From: an uncultured Eubacteriales bacterium
GTDB taxonomy: Bacteria; Bacillota; Clostridia; Tissierellales; Peptoniphilaceae
Direction: 5' to 3'
DNA length: 64,000 bases
Assembly (NCBI GenBank): GCA_900540185.1
Contig: UQFH01000009.1
Location: 1-64,000 of the forward strand
The first letter of the stretch is position 1. Every line of letters starts with the position of its first letter. Below, in pieces: positions 51,721 through 61,023 of this stretch. Below the pieces are notes generated by a model, which was not told the DNA's origin, ran no database searches, and saw only the letters and a list, made by a program, of their open reading frames with translations. The translations under genes were made by a program, and so were the position numbers.

Positions 51721-54147
51721 TTATTTTATAACATAAAGAGCGTCGATGTCGTCTTCAACAACGTGCATTCTTACAACAGAGCCTACTGTCGGTTCTGCTC
51801 CGAAGATTGTTATGTCTTTTCTGAAAGTCTTGACAAATTCTTTGCCTTCTCTTTCAAGTTTAACAGTTGTAACGCCGTCTTTTACAGCATAATCTGTAAC
51901 TGTGTATTCACGATAATTGTATGGAATGAGTTTTTCTACAGAGATAACTTCTCCATCTTTTGAAAGTGAAACACGTACGATGTCTTCAGGATCGAGTCTG
52001 TCAATTTCTGCATTTTTGAAGATGTCAAGTTCTTTCTTTTCGCCTTTGTTATCTTCAGCTGTGATTTTTGCATCTGTTCCTTGAACAAATCCGTAAACCA
52101 TTTTTAGGGTTTCAACATGATCAACAGGAACATTTTCTTTAAAGTTTGTAAATACAATTGTCTTTACAAGGTCTTTTCTTGCTGTCATCGGTGTTGCAGC
52201 ACCCGGAACAAGATTTTGGAAATCTTCGGTTGAAACAACAACAGCTTGAAGTGCGCCTTCTGAAGCGAATTTCTTGACATAGTCAAGAGTTCTGAAATTG
52301 TATTGTCCGTTTTCATTGACGATGATAGCGCTGTCTTTTGTTAGTTCATATTCAACTTTGTCAACACTTACAAGTCCGTATCTTCCACGGCTCGGTCTTG
52401 TGTCGATTGCAAATTCTGCGCCTTTTTTGTCCACATTTTTAGCATCTGCTGTGCTTGCATATTTTTGAATTTTTGCAACTTTGTTATCTTTTGTAGAAAC
52501 ATAAACGAGGTCGCCTACTTTCAAATCTTGCATTCTAATAACTTTTTTGCCTTCGAAAATTTCGAGGTTTAAATTGTCGATAACGTCAACCGGCTTGTTG
52601 TTTTTGTCAATCATTCTGATTTCGCCTGATGCAACTTTTTCAACAATCATTGTTTCTTCTTTTTCTGCAAAGTTTCCGCGAACGAGCTGTACATTGTTGT
52701 TTAAGTCGAGAAGGATAACATTTTTCTTTGTTTCCATTGCTCTTAAAGTGCTGTCGTTTTCATCGTTTGGTATAACTTTGTAGTTTTCAAAATCAACGCT
52801 GATAACACCTCTTTTGTCCTTTTCAGTGTTAATCTTGTAGTAGTCGCCGTTTACATAGAAGTTCAAAACGCCGTCTTTCTTAGAAAGTCTGAATGTAACA
52901 TCACTCAAACTTTTGTCTGTAACAATAGCTTCATTGTTTCCATAAATATGGAGAACTCCGTCTGTCGGAACTTCAATCGGTTTGATTGCTTCCAAGCCTT
53001 CTTTTGTTACTTTATAAACATTTGTCAAAGGTTGAATTGAAATTGCTTCAGGATTTGCATCCTTTATTACATAAACTTTTCCGTCTTTAACATCTGCAAT
53101 CGGTGCGATGTCTTTGAAATTGAAGCTTCTGATGAACACAACTTTGTTGTTGTGAACAGTAACTTGTGCAAATTCAACATTCTTAATTTCTTTTTCGTAT
53201 TTGTCATAGCTGTATTTTACGCCGTTGTGTAAAATGCCTGCCAAATTGTCTTCGAGTTTTGTTCTGTCGCTCAATGAAAGGTCATATCCGCTCTTGTCGC
53301 CGTTCATATAAAGTCTGTTTCTTAGGATTTCGAATGTTCCTGTCTTAACTTCATATTCACCTGCAACTTTTAAAGCTGTAATTTTGCTTTCAGGACCGAC
53401 TGTGAGATCGCATACTTTACCGATATAGTGTCTTGCGTCGAGAAGTTCTGAGAATTTGAAGTTGATTTCGTCTTCAACTTTAATATCTTTTGAATCTGTG
53501 TCGATAACCAAAACTTTTGCGCCCTTTTCGTCAGCTTCAACAACGAGTCCGCGAACTGCTGCTTCAGGAGTTTCCAATCTTCTGATAATTACTTCGTATA
53601 AAATATCAAAAGCTTTTTCACGAACAGCCGGCGATTGATAATCAACAACGCCCAAGTTCTTTAAAAGTCCCAGTTCGATAGCCTTGTCGATATATGGTTT
53701 TGACCATCTACCTTCAACAGCTTTTTCAGCTTCTGTCAAATCGCGACCTAGAGCTGTGTTAACCATCATTTTGATAGCTTCTTCATAGGTTACGTTTTGG
53801 CGCGGTTTAAATGTTCCGTCAGGGAAACCGTTTACGATTTTTGCAGTTGATGCAACGTTAACATATCCGTTTGCCCATCCGCCAACTTTCATATCGCTGA
53901 ATTGGGATTTAAGTCCAATCAAATTGTCTGCTTTTTCTTGATCACCCAATGCGTAAACAACAATTTTTGCAAATTGGTCACGAGTGATGTTTTCTGTTAG
54001 GTTTAATTCACCGTTTTCATCTCCGATGATAATCTTTTTATCTTGCAAATATTTGACGCGTGGATTGTCGGCTGCATTTAACTCGAATAGAAAAACACCG
54101 CTTATAACAAGTGCCGCTGCAAGAATAACACTTAGTAGTTTCTTCAT
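51721..54147 (-). CDS. S-layer homology (SLH) domain surface protein
   Basis: The 808-residue protein has a signal peptide (about 1-26, ending 'ELNAAD') and three N-terminal SLH repeats. These are about 30-75 ('VKYLQDKKIIIGDENGELNLTENITRDQFAKIVV'), 85-140 ('FSDMKVGGWANGYVNVASTAKIVNGFPDGTFKPRQNVTYEEAIKMM') and 145-195. SLH domains bind pyruvylated secondary cell-wall polymer. The rest is a long array of small beta domains with KOW/SH3-like 'KVGDLVYVSTKDNKVAKIQKY' motifs. The size and lone strong ribosome site (AAGGAGG) suggest an abundant S-layer-like protein. Confidence 0.88.
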   Translation of the reverse strand: MKKLLSVILAAALVISGVFLFELNAADNPRVKYLQDKKIIIGDENGELNLTENITRDQFAKIVVYALGDQEKADNLIGLKSQFSDMKVGGWANGYVNVASTAKIVNGFPDGTFKPRQNVTYEEAIKMMVNTALGRDLTEAEKAVEGRWSKPYIDKAIELGLLKNLGVVDYQSPAVREKAFDILYEVIIRRLETPEAAVRGLVVEADEKGAKVLVIDTDSKDIKVEDEINFKFSELLDARHYIGKVCDLTVGPESKITALKVAGEYEVKTGTFEILRNRLYMNGDKSGYDLSLSDRTKLEDNLAGILHNGVKYSYDKYEKEIKNVEFAQVTVHNNKVVFIRSFNFKDIAPIADVKDGKVYVIKDANPEAISIQPLTNVYKVTKEGLEAIKPIEVPTDGVLHIYGNNEAIVTDKSLSDVTFRLSKKDGVLNFYVNGDYYKINTEKDKRGVISVDFENYKVIPNDENDSTLRAMETKKNVILLDLNNNVQLVRGNFAEKEETMIVEKVASGEIRMIDKNNKPVDVIDNLNLEIFEGKKVIRMQDLKVGDLVYVSTKDNKVAKIQKYASTADAKNVDKKGAEFAIDTRPSRGRYGLVSVDKVEYELTKDSAIIVNENGQYNFRTLDYVKKFASEGALQAVVVSTEDFQNLVPGAATPMTARKDLVKTIVFTNFKENVPVDHVETLKMVYGFVQGTDAKITAEDNKGEKKELDIFKNAEIDRLDPEDIVRVSLSKDGEVISVEKLIPYNYREYTVTDYAVKDGVTTVKLEREGKEFVKTFRKDITIFGAEPTVGSVVRMHVVEDDIDALYVIK

Positions 54148-54255
54148 AGCTAATACCTCCTTAAGTAATCGCTTTAATTTAATTATAACCTATTTTTTAT
54201 GCTTTTAAACAATATTACATGAAATGTAATGCTAATGAAATATGAAAATCACATT

Positions 54256-55212
54256 TTAAAAGTCTTTGTTTCTCAAATTTATTCCAATCTCGTGAAGCAC
54301 ATCAAAATTTAAAGTTTGATTTTGCGAAACAAAAAGTGTTTCCAGATTTTTTAAATTTGCAATCGTGGAAAAGTCCTTTATATTATTCTTGTTTAAATAA
54401 AGCCTTTCAACCGCATCGAGACTCGAGAGCGCCTCAATATTTGAAATTCTGTTTTCTTCGAGCTCAAGATTTTTTATCAGCTTTTTATCTTTAAGCGCGT
54501 CAACATTTGTTATTCTATTGTTTCCAAGATAAACCGTTTCAAGCTTATAAGAATTTTTTAGCGCCGAAATATCCTCAATGAAATTGTTTTCAAAATTTAT
54601 ATATTCCAACTCACTCTTGTCTTCAAGCGCATCAATCGACGAAATTTCATTATTTGCACCCCAAACCTCATCAAGTTTCTCCAAATCTTTTATCGCACTT
54701 ATATCCGAAACGCGATTGTTTCTAAAGAGAATTTTTTTGAGCGCCTTATTGTTTCTTAAAAAATTTAAATTTTTAATATTGTTGTCCTCAATTAAAATTT
54801 CCTCGAGATTTGTGAGCTTCTCCATCATAATCTCATCGAGCGTATAAATTCCCGTTTCGTCAAGCACAAGTTCTCTTAACTCAGTCATTTCGTCAAGCGT
54901 GCCCGCAGGGATTTCCATAATCGAAGGATTGTCCGCCAAATCGAGACTCTTCAAATGTTTCAATCCCGACAAATGTCTTAAAGTCATCGCATTTAAATTG
55001 TTTGAATAAAGCGACAGCCTCTCCAAATTTACTAAATTTTCTATGCCCTCAATGTCCTTCGTCCCCCTTGAAATCACCTCAAGCTCGTATATGTTTAAAG
55101 TTTCCGAAAACATAATCGGTCCTTGCATCTTCTTCAACTTCTTTCTTACCTCAAACTCAATCGCCCTGTCCTTAAAAGTGACTTCGCGATCATAAAGCAT
55201 TTTATTTTTCAA
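54256..55212 (-). CDS. Cytoplasmic leucine-rich-repeat protein
   Basis: The 318-residue protein has no signal peptide or anchor. From about residue 60 it consists of roughly eleven ~22-residue repeats of the internalin/SDS22 type ('LxxLxxLxLxxNxIxxIxAL'), for example 'SIDALEDKSELEYINFENNFIEDISALKNSYKLETVYLGNNRITNV'. The start is TTG at 55212, because AAGGA lies about 8 nt upstream, while the ATG at 55200 is too far from any ribosome site. Such proteins bind other proteins; the partner is unknown. It is divergent from the ABC transporter. Confidence 0.75.
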   Translation of the reverse strand: MKNKMLYDREVTFKDRAIEFEVRKKLKKMQGPIMFSETLNIYELEVISRGTKDIEGIENLVNLERLSLYSNNLNAMTLRHLSGLKHLKSLDLADNPSIMEIPAGTLDEMTELRELVLDETGIYTLDEIMMEKLTNLEEILIEDNNIKNLNFLRNNKALKKILFRNNRVSDISAIKDLEKLDEVWGANNEISSIDALEDKSELEYINFENNFIEDISALKNSYKLETVYLGNNRITNVDALKDKKLIKNLELEENRISNIEALSSLDAVERLYLNKNNIKDFSTIANLKNLETLFVSQNQTLNFDVLHEIGINLRNKDF

Positions 55213-55378
55213 AAAATCACATCCTTACATATATTATATCATAAAAATCTCATGCATTATATCAAATTGTATATGTTCATATTTAACAAAATCTTTTATA
55301 TGTTTATTTTATATTTACCTATATTCAAACCTCGAAAGATTTGTACACAAGATATATATAATTCAATATCTTTCAAAA

Positions 55379-55413
55379 AGTTAGTTGACGCTAACTAAAA
55401 ATTGTGCTAATAT
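55379..55413 (+). promoter_or_regulatory. ABC transporter promoter with operator over the -35
   Basis: TTGACG (55385-55390), a 17-nt spacer ending TGTGC, and TAATAT (55408-55413) form a promoter. The -35 is the centre of AGTTAG-TTGACG-CTAACT, and an overlapping dyad TTAGTT-GACGCT-AACTAA is also present. This is the layout expected for a TetR-type repressor site. No regulator gene is adjacent. The rest of 55213-55443 is AT-rich with one distant GAAAGAT/ATCTTTC inverted repeat. Confidence 0.7.
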
Positions 55414-55443
55414 ATGTTTAACAATATTTGAGGAGGTGTTTTT

Positions 55444-56139
55444 ATGATTAGAATTTCAAATTTGCATAAGTTCTACGGAACAAAAGAAAATAGAGCGGAA
55501 GTTCTAAAAGGCATAAACTTAGAAATCGAAGACGGCAAAATTATTTGCGTGTTGGGACCTTCAGGGTCCGGTAAGTCAACTTTGCTAAATATTTTGGGTG
55601 GCATCGAGACTATTGATGAAGGAGATGTAAACGTTTTTGGCGAAGACATAAAAAATATGTCGAAAAAAGCTTTGGAAAATTTCAGACGCGAAAATCTCGG
55701 ATTCGTTTTCCAATTTTATAATCTCATAAGCGATTTAAATGTACTTGAAAATGTTGAAGTCGGCAAATATCTCTCGAAAAAACCACTGAACACCGACACT
55801 CTACTAGACGAACTCGGACTGAGTGAGCATAAATATAAATACCCGAACGAAATTTCAGGCGGACAAGCGCAAAGGGCATCAATTGCACGCGCAATGATAA
55901 AAAGTCCTAAGCTGTTAATTTGTGACGAGCCAACTGGGGCACTTGACTACGAAAGCGCAAAAGACGTTCTGTGCTTAATAGAAAATTTAAACCACAAGTA
56001 CCACTCAACCGTAATCATCGCAAGCCATAACACTCAAATTGCAAAGATGAGCGATGTGATTTTGTCACTCCATAACGGCAGTATTAAAAGTGTTGTCGAA
56101 AACAAGGATAAAATTTCTGCAAAGGAAGTGACTTGGTAG
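55444..56139 (+). CDS. ABC transporter ATP-binding protein (MacB/LolD type)
   Basis: The 231-residue ATPase has Walker A 'GPSGSGKST' (38-46), Q-loop 'FVFQFYNLISDLNVLENVE', the signature 'ISGGQAQRASIARAM', Walker B 'LLICDEPTGALD' and the H-loop 'VIIASHN'. It belongs to the group that pairs with FtsX-like permeases for export of peptides, antibiotics or lipoproteins. GAGGAGG precedes the ATG. The permease gene starts at the next base after its stop. Confidence 0.93.
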   Translation: MIRISNLHKFYGTKENRAEVLKGINLEIEDGKIICVLGPSGSGKSTLLNILGGIETIDEGDVNVFGEDIKNMSKKALENFRRENLGFVFQFYNLISDLNVLENVEVGKYLSKKPLNTDTLLDELGLSEHKYKYPNEISGGQAQRASIARAMIKSPKLLICDEPTGALDYESAKDVLCLIENLNHKYHSTVIIASHNTQIAKMSDVILSLHNGSIKSVVENKDKISAKEVTW

Positions 56140-58380
56140 ATGAGAAATCCGATCAACAAGAGAATTTTCAGGCAGTTTAAATATAAGCCTTTAAAAGTAT
56201 TCCCTATACTTATAGCACTGAGCTTCATTGTGGTTTTTGCTTCATCATTTTTCACCGCACAACAATCAATCAAAAAACTTTATTATAAGCAAATTGACGA
56301 GGGCAAGGTTGAAGACGGAGAATTTCAAACTATATATGAACTTACCGACGACTTACAATCAAAAATTGAGGCTCTCGGATTAAAACTTTACGAAAATTAC
56401 TATTTCGAAGAGAAAATAGATTCCGACAAGGTTTTAAGAATTTTCAAAAATAGAAAAAATGTTAATGAAGCCACACCCCTTGAGGGCAGTTTAGCAAAAA
56501 AATCGTACGAAATTACTATGTCCGCATATTTTTCAAGAAATAACAATATTAAAGTCGGCGATAAAATTACTGTAGCTGACAAAACCTACACCGTTGCCTC
56601 TCTTGCATCTTTTCCGGACTATTCTTCTGCACTAAAGAATAGAAACGATTTGGTAATGGACACCGGCCACTTTGGCATTGCAACGCTCCCTGAAAAAGCA
56701 TTTGATGATGTGTCCGACAAACAATTAAATTTTCTTTATTCATATCACACAAATGAGAACTTAGATAAAAAAGAAGCACGTGAAATACTCAAGTCCATTT
56801 CAAAAATCGTGAACAAAGATAATTTGATGGTTGATGGTGTTACAAGATTCGACAATAAGTGTATAACATATATTATGGATGACATGGGTGGCGATGTCCC
56901 TATGATGACAATAGCAACCGCTCTTCTTTTTATAGCGATAGCATTTATATCAAGCGTTCAAATTAAAAGCATTATCGAAGAAGAGGCCCCTATAATCGGC
57001 ACTCTTCTTGCCTCAGGCTACAGAAAACGAGAACTCCTTAAAAATTATATGTCAATGCCACTTTTTCTTGTTCTCATTTCATCTCTAATCGGAAATGCTG
57101 CGGCATATCTATATGTGTATAAAAAATATGCTGAAATTTATTATAGATCATTTGATTTGCCTTCATTCGAGCCATTCATAAGCCCAAGATCATTTCTTAT
57201 AACGTCGATTATGCCGATGATTCTCTATCTTATAATAAACTACGCAGTCATATCCCGAAGTCTCAACATGAGTCCCGTTAACTTTTTGAGACGGAATTTT
57301 AAAAAATCAAAAGCCAAGAGCAGATTTCATTTAAAAAATTTAAGCTTCATTAAAAAATTTAAATTAAGGGTTATTTTTGCAAATAAGCTTACTTATGTTT
57401 CCCTTCTTTTCGGCGTTTTTATTGCAAATCTTCTGTTAATGTTTGCACTATCTGCAAAACCGATTTTTAATATTTACGCCAAGAATATGAAAACACAAAT
57501 GAAATATGCCCACACTTATATAGTTAAAAGCGACATGGATAAACTTGATGCACCAAAAGTAACAATTATAAGTGCAGATCTTGCAGACAAAAACGATGAA
57601 AGTGTTCAGATTTACGGAATAGATGACGACACTAAATATGACAGTTTAAATATTTCAAGTCTTCAAAACGACGAGGCCGTCATAAGTAATGGCCTTGCGA
57701 AAAGATTTGAATATAAAATTGGTGATACAATTAAAATTAGAGAACCGTATAATAGTAAAGAGAAAAATATAAAAGTTAAAGCTGTTGATAGTGAAAATAA
57801 CTATTTTCAAATATTCACAAAAAGAACTTCTCTAAACAAGATTATAAACCGTGACTATGCATATTTTAACGCATATATGAGCGACAATGCACTAAATGTG
57901 TCGAAGGAAAATCTAGTCACAGAAATTAATCGTGATGAAATGAGTAAATTTATGATTCACTTTTTAGACTCATTCTCGGTCGTTTTTACGATGATTCAAA
58001 TGGTTGCCGTTGCCTTCTATTTTATATTACTTCTAATGGTAACGGAACTCATTATCGAGCGTGCAAAACTCAATATGACTTATCTTAAAATATTTGGTTT
58101 TAGAGATAATGAAATCACAAAAATTTATGTAAACACCAGCTTTTTGATCTTATTATTCTTCCAAATCATACTCATCCCAATACTTGACAAGATTATGAAA
58201 TACCTTTACTTCATTTCTATGCAAAAATTTGACGCATATATTAAAGTAACCATTCCTCTTAACGTCTTCTTGCTCGGCTACCTAATGACCATTGTGATTT
58301 TCGTTTTGTGTCAAGCAATTGAAAGACGAAAAATCGGAAAGATTGACATGGTTAAAGAACTTAAGACTATCGCCGGATAA
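56140..58380 (+). CDS. FtsX-like ABC transporter permease
   Basis: The 746-residue permease has an N-terminal helix ('LKVFPILIALSFIVVFASSFF') and a large extracytoplasmic domain (about 45-255). Three FtsX-type helices follow (about 260-385; 'LLASGYRKRELLKNYM'). A second helix/extracytoplasmic/three-helix unit covers about 415-740 ('LTYLKIFGFRDNEITKIYV'). This duplicated layout is typical of MacB-like exporters of Bacillota that handle antimicrobial peptides. There is no gap to the ATPase gene. Confidence 0.9.
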   Translation: MRNPINKRIFRQFKYKPLKVFPILIALSFIVVFASSFFTAQQSIKKLYYKQIDEGKVEDGEFQTIYELTDDLQSKIEALGLKLYENYYFEEKIDSDKVLRIFKNRKNVNEATPLEGSLAKKSYEITMSAYFSRNNNIKVGDKITVADKTYTVASLASFPDYSSALKNRNDLVMDTGHFGIATLPEKAFDDVSDKQLNFLYSYHTNENLDKKEAREILKSISKIVNKDNLMVDGVTRFDNKCITYIMDDMGGDVPMMTIATALLFIAIAFISSVQIKSIIEEEAPIIGTLLASGYRKRELLKNYMSMPLFLVLISSLIGNAAAYLYVYKKYAEIYYRSFDLPSFEPFISPRSFLITSIMPMILYLIINYAVISRSLNMSPVNFLRRNFKKSKAKSRFHLKNLSFIKKFKLRVIFANKLTYVSLLFGVFIANLLLMFALSAKPIFNIYAKNMKTQMKYAHTYIVKSDMDKLDAPKVTIISADLADKNDESVQIYGIDDDTKYDSLNISSLQNDEAVISNGLAKRFEYKIGDTIKIREPYNSKEKNIKVKAVDSENNYFQIFTKRTSLNKIINRDYAYFNAYMSDNALNVSKENLVTEINRDEMSKFMIHFLDSFSVVFTMIQMVAVAFYFILLLMVTELIIERAKLNMTYLKIFGFRDNEITKIYVNTSFLILLFFQIILIPILDKIMKYLYFISMQKFDAYIKVTIPLNVFLLGYLMTIVIFVLCQAIERRKIGKIDMVKELKTIAG

Positions 58381-58460
58381 CATATATTTATACATCGTTT
58401 TTATCTTATCTAGAAATATATGAATAAAAATCTTGTATAACAATACAATTTTACAAATCA

Positions 58461-58502
58461 AAAAAACCTCTTTACTGATTGTATTAGTAACGGAGGTTTT
58501 TT
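58461..58502. terminator. Terminator after the ABC transporter operon
   Basis: AACCTC…GAGGTT with inner TTACT/AGTAA pairs is followed by T6 on the plus strand and an A-run before it, so it may work both ways. Confidence 0.82.
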
Positions 58503-58518
58503 ATATTACAGAATATTT

Positions 58519-58576
58519 GAAGCAAAATTTATATTTAATAGAAGCAAAATTTATATTTAATAGAAACAAAATAAAT
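58519..58576. repeat. 22-bp tandem repeat
   Basis: GAAGCAAAATTTATATTTAA plus TA occurs at 58519-58540 and 58541-58562, and a partial third copy begins GAAACAAAAT. It lies between two terminators, with no coding role. Confidence 0.7.
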
Positions 58577-58599
58577 AACTAAAATACAAACTTCAAAAA

Positions 58600-58633
58600 T
58601 AAAAAAATGCTTCCCCATTAGTGGCTAAGCATT
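58600..58633 (-). terminator. Terminator of the DUF3798 lipoprotein gene
   Basis: On the minus strand AATGCTT and AAGCATT pair around a 14-nt loop and are followed by T-rich sequence. Confidence 0.75.
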
Positions 58634-58642
58634 CTTAAAATT

Positions 58643-59893
58643 TTAATCTCTTATAATATTCTCTTCTTCATATTTTTTTAAAAGTTCAGCAATATTAGGA
58701 ATTTTATTGTCCGCAATATTTGAAAAACCTTTTCCAAAAATATATGTGTCCTGATATACTAGAATATGGTTTTTAATTTTATCGCCGCTCGTTTTGTCAA
58801 CAGAGTAGTCGGCTTTCCAGTCCGCATCCGGATTAATTTCTTCAAAAATCTCGAGCACTTTTTCTTTGTCAGGCTTTTCAATTTCACCTCTAATCGAGCG
58901 CATTGCGATTTCCACAAGAAGCTCCGTCGTGCTGCTTCCGTATGAATAGACCCAAGTTCCCATTCGGTCCGGATTTTCTTTATACAAAACCATTTCTTCC
59001 TTGTGCAGCATGTCATGATTGCTCATATCTTCATTTATATCAAGCGCCTCTTTGTACCCAAGACTCGGACTCGGCAAGTCCTGCTCCACAAAAATGGCGC
59101 CATATTCCATCGTCTTTTTAATTAATGGCGCTATATGTGCATCATTTGTCGAAAAGAACGCCGTATTTTTTCCATATTTTTTTATCCATAGCGGAAATTG
59201 ATCCAAAATAAAATTTTGCGCTTCGGCAACTCCGCCGTCACTTGCCGGGTCCGGCGCATCAATCGAGACAAATTCGAGTCCGATTTTATTGCACGTCGCC
59301 TTCATTATACGCTCTCTCAAATTTATTTGCTCGATATCCCTGTGCCTTTTAAAGGAAACATGAGCGAAAGTTTTTGCCCCCATTTTTTTCGCACACAGCG
59401 GAATCAAATACCCTCTTTTGATATTGTCCGGGTCGATGACAAGGTCGGCGTATTTGTTAATCTCATCGGGCTCCTCGTGTGAGTTTGAAACAAAACACAA
59501 TATGTCCGGTCTTTTTTCTTTTATAATTTTAAAAGCCTCTGCCGTCCCTGTTATTCCTTGATTCACAACAACCGCCTTAATCTTCTCGTCTTCAATAAAG
59601 CTTGTGATTTGCGAAATTGCATTGTCCTGCTCCTTAGGAAAATTGTCGGGATAGTTTAGATGGCAAATATATCCGCCAAGATTTGCATCTCCATACTTTT
59701 CGATGAGCTTTTCCGCCGTCTTAAAAACATCTCGACTTTGGGTCGTAGTGCCGGTTACAAGCCCAATATGAAACTTTGCAGACTCCTTGCTTGTGTTTTC
59801 TTTGCTTTCTTCATTGCCGCATGCCGTAAAAAAAAGCATTGATAAAGCAATAATAGTTATTAAGATTTTCTTATAAACATTATTTGTATCCAT
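58643..59893 (-). CDS. DUF3798 lipoprotein (periplasmic-binding-protein-like)
   Basis: The 416-residue lipoprotein has a lipobox 'LFFTAC' (Cys about 25) and a two-lobed type-1 binding-protein-like body: 'FHIGLVTGTTTQSRDVFKTAEKLIEKYG', 'IKAVVVNQGITGTAEAFKIIKEKRPDILCFVSNSHEEPDEI' and 'GVAEAQNFILDQFPLWIKKYGKNTAFFSTNDAHIAPLIKKT'. This matches the DUF3798 family found in fusobacteria and anaerobic cocci. The ligand is unknown. No transporter genes are adjacent. Confidence 0.8.
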   Translation of the reverse strand: MDTNNVYKKILITIIALSMLFFTACGNEESKENTSKESAKFHIGLVTGTTTQSRDVFKTAEKLIEKYGDANLGGYICHLNYPDNFPKEQDNAISQITSFIEDEKIKAVVVNQGITGTAEAFKIIKEKRPDILCFVSNSHEEPDEINKYADLVIDPDNIKRGYLIPLCAKKMGAKTFAHVSFKRHRDIEQINLRERIMKATCNKIGLEFVSIDAPDPASDGGVAEAQNFILDQFPLWIKKYGKNTAFFSTNDAHIAPLIKKTMEYGAIFVEQDLPSPSLGYKEALDINEDMSNHDMLHKEEMVLYKENPDRMGTWVYSYGSSTTELLVEIAMRSIRGEIEKPDKEKVLEIFEEINPDADWKADYSVDKTSGDKIKNHILVYQDTYIFGKGFSNIADNKIPNIAELLKKYEEENIIRD

Positions 59894-59960
59894 GTTATTA
59901 TTATATACTGTAACCTATCCTTAAAATTTAAATTTTAGTTACGAAAAATTTGTGAAAGAA

Positions 59961-59988
59961 AAGCTTTCACATTAAAATGCGAAAGCTT
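59961..59988 (-). terminator. Terminator of the apt-end operon
   Basis: AAGCTTTC and GAAAGCTT pair around a 12-nt loop just after the apt stop, and the minus strand continues TTCTTTC. Confidence 0.65.
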
Positions 59989-59992
59989 GAGT

Positions 59993-60508
59993 TTATATAT
60001 TGTATTTTACAATAGAAAATACATCTGTGTCGAGCTTTTCACGACCCTTGAGGTCCGTGAGTTCAATTAAAAATCCGATTTTTACAACTTCAGCACCGGT
60101 CTTTTTTACAAGTTCCTCAGTCGCCTTAATTGTGCCACCGGTTGCTAAAAGGTCGTCTATGACCGCAACTCTGTCGCCCGGTTTTAAATCGTCCTTGTGC
60201 ATGAAAAGTTCGTCCGTTCCATATTCCTTATCATAAGAAACGCTGATCGTTTCGCGCGGCAATTTGCCCTTTTTTCTTATAGGTACAAAACCGATTCCAA
60301 GTTCATACGCAACAGGGCATCCAAGCACAAAGCCACGTGCTTCAGGTGCGACTATATAGTCAATATGTTCATCTCTCAAAGGCTCTGCAAGCGCTTTGAC
60401 CGCTTCTTTGAATGAATCTCTTTCTCTCAATAAAGTTGTGATGTCCTTGAATGAAATTCCTTCCTTCGGAAAATCCATTATGACATCAATTTCTTTTTTT
60501 AAATCCAT
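59993..60508 (-). CDS. apt: Adenine phosphoribosyltransferase
   Basis: Apt salvages adenine to AMP using PRPP. The 171-residue protein has the normal length, with 'IDVIMDFPKEGISFKDITTLL', 'IDYIVAPEARGFVLGCPVAYELGIGFVPIRKKGKLPRETISVSYDKEYGTD' and the PRPP motif 'RVAVIDDLLATGGTIKATEELV'. It is the last gene of the origin-proximal minus-strand run, 16 nt after the DUF4446 gene. Confidence 0.96.
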   Translation of the reverse strand: MDLKKEIDVIMDFPKEGISFKDITTLLRERDSFKEAVKALAEPLRDEHIDYIVAPEARGFVLGCPVAYELGIGFVPIRKKGKLPRETISVSYDKEYGTDELFMHKDDLKPGDRVAVIDDLLATGGTIKATEELVKKTGAEVVKIGFLIELTDLKGREKLDTDVFSIVKYNI

Positions 60509-60524
60509 AATATCCCTTTCTAAA

Positions 60525-61022
60525 TTAGTCCCCGCCGCGAATAGCTCTTTCTATTGCAAGTTCTTCCTCTTCGGAGAGCATAAGATTTGATTTTTTATTT
60601 TTTATAGGCTTCGCATAACACACACTTGTTTGACTTGTGTAGATACTCGTAAGCACAAAACCGTTGTTAAAACCGTCAAGAAACGCAATTGAAAACGAGA
60701 GCTCGCCGCCTCGTCCGGCATCTTTGTTTAAAAATGCATTGTATCTGTAGAAACCGACTTTTCTGATTGTGAAATTTAATGCGGTTTCCAGTTCCTTAAT
60801 CTTCTCTTCTTTTAGTATATTGGCGGTTTCAAGGTCTCTTATATCCTTTTGAATCAATTTTATAACTTTTTCCGGATTTGCGTCTTCGATTCCAAATGTA
60901 AAAGTGTCCACGCGCTTTTGAAGCTTTCCTATCTTTGAAAACAATACCGCCGAAAGTATTGCAAGAATCAGGACAATTGCTCCGAGCGAAACCGTTATTA
61001 TTGGTAAATATGCTTCGAGCAT
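60525..61022 (-). CDS. DUF4446 membrane-anchored protein
   Basis: The 165-residue protein has one N-terminal transmembrane helix (about 7-30), a coiled-coil stretch ('KVIKLIQKDIRDLETANILKEEKIKELETAL') and the conserved 'KVGFYRYNAFLNKDAGRGGELSFSIAFLDGFNNGFVLTSIYTSQTSVCYAKPI'. This is DUF4446, often encoded next to parB in clostridia. The function is unknown. Its start lies one base from the preceding stop. Confidence 0.88.
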   Translation of the reverse strand: MLEAYLPIITVSLGAIVLILAILSAVLFSKIGKLQKRVDTFTFGIEDANPEKVIKLIQKDIRDLETANILKEEKIKELETALNFTIRKVGFYRYNAFLNKDAGRGGELSFSIAFLDGFNNGFVLTSIYTSQTSVCYAKPIKNKKSNLMLSEEEELAIERAIRGGD

Positions 61023-61023
61023 T

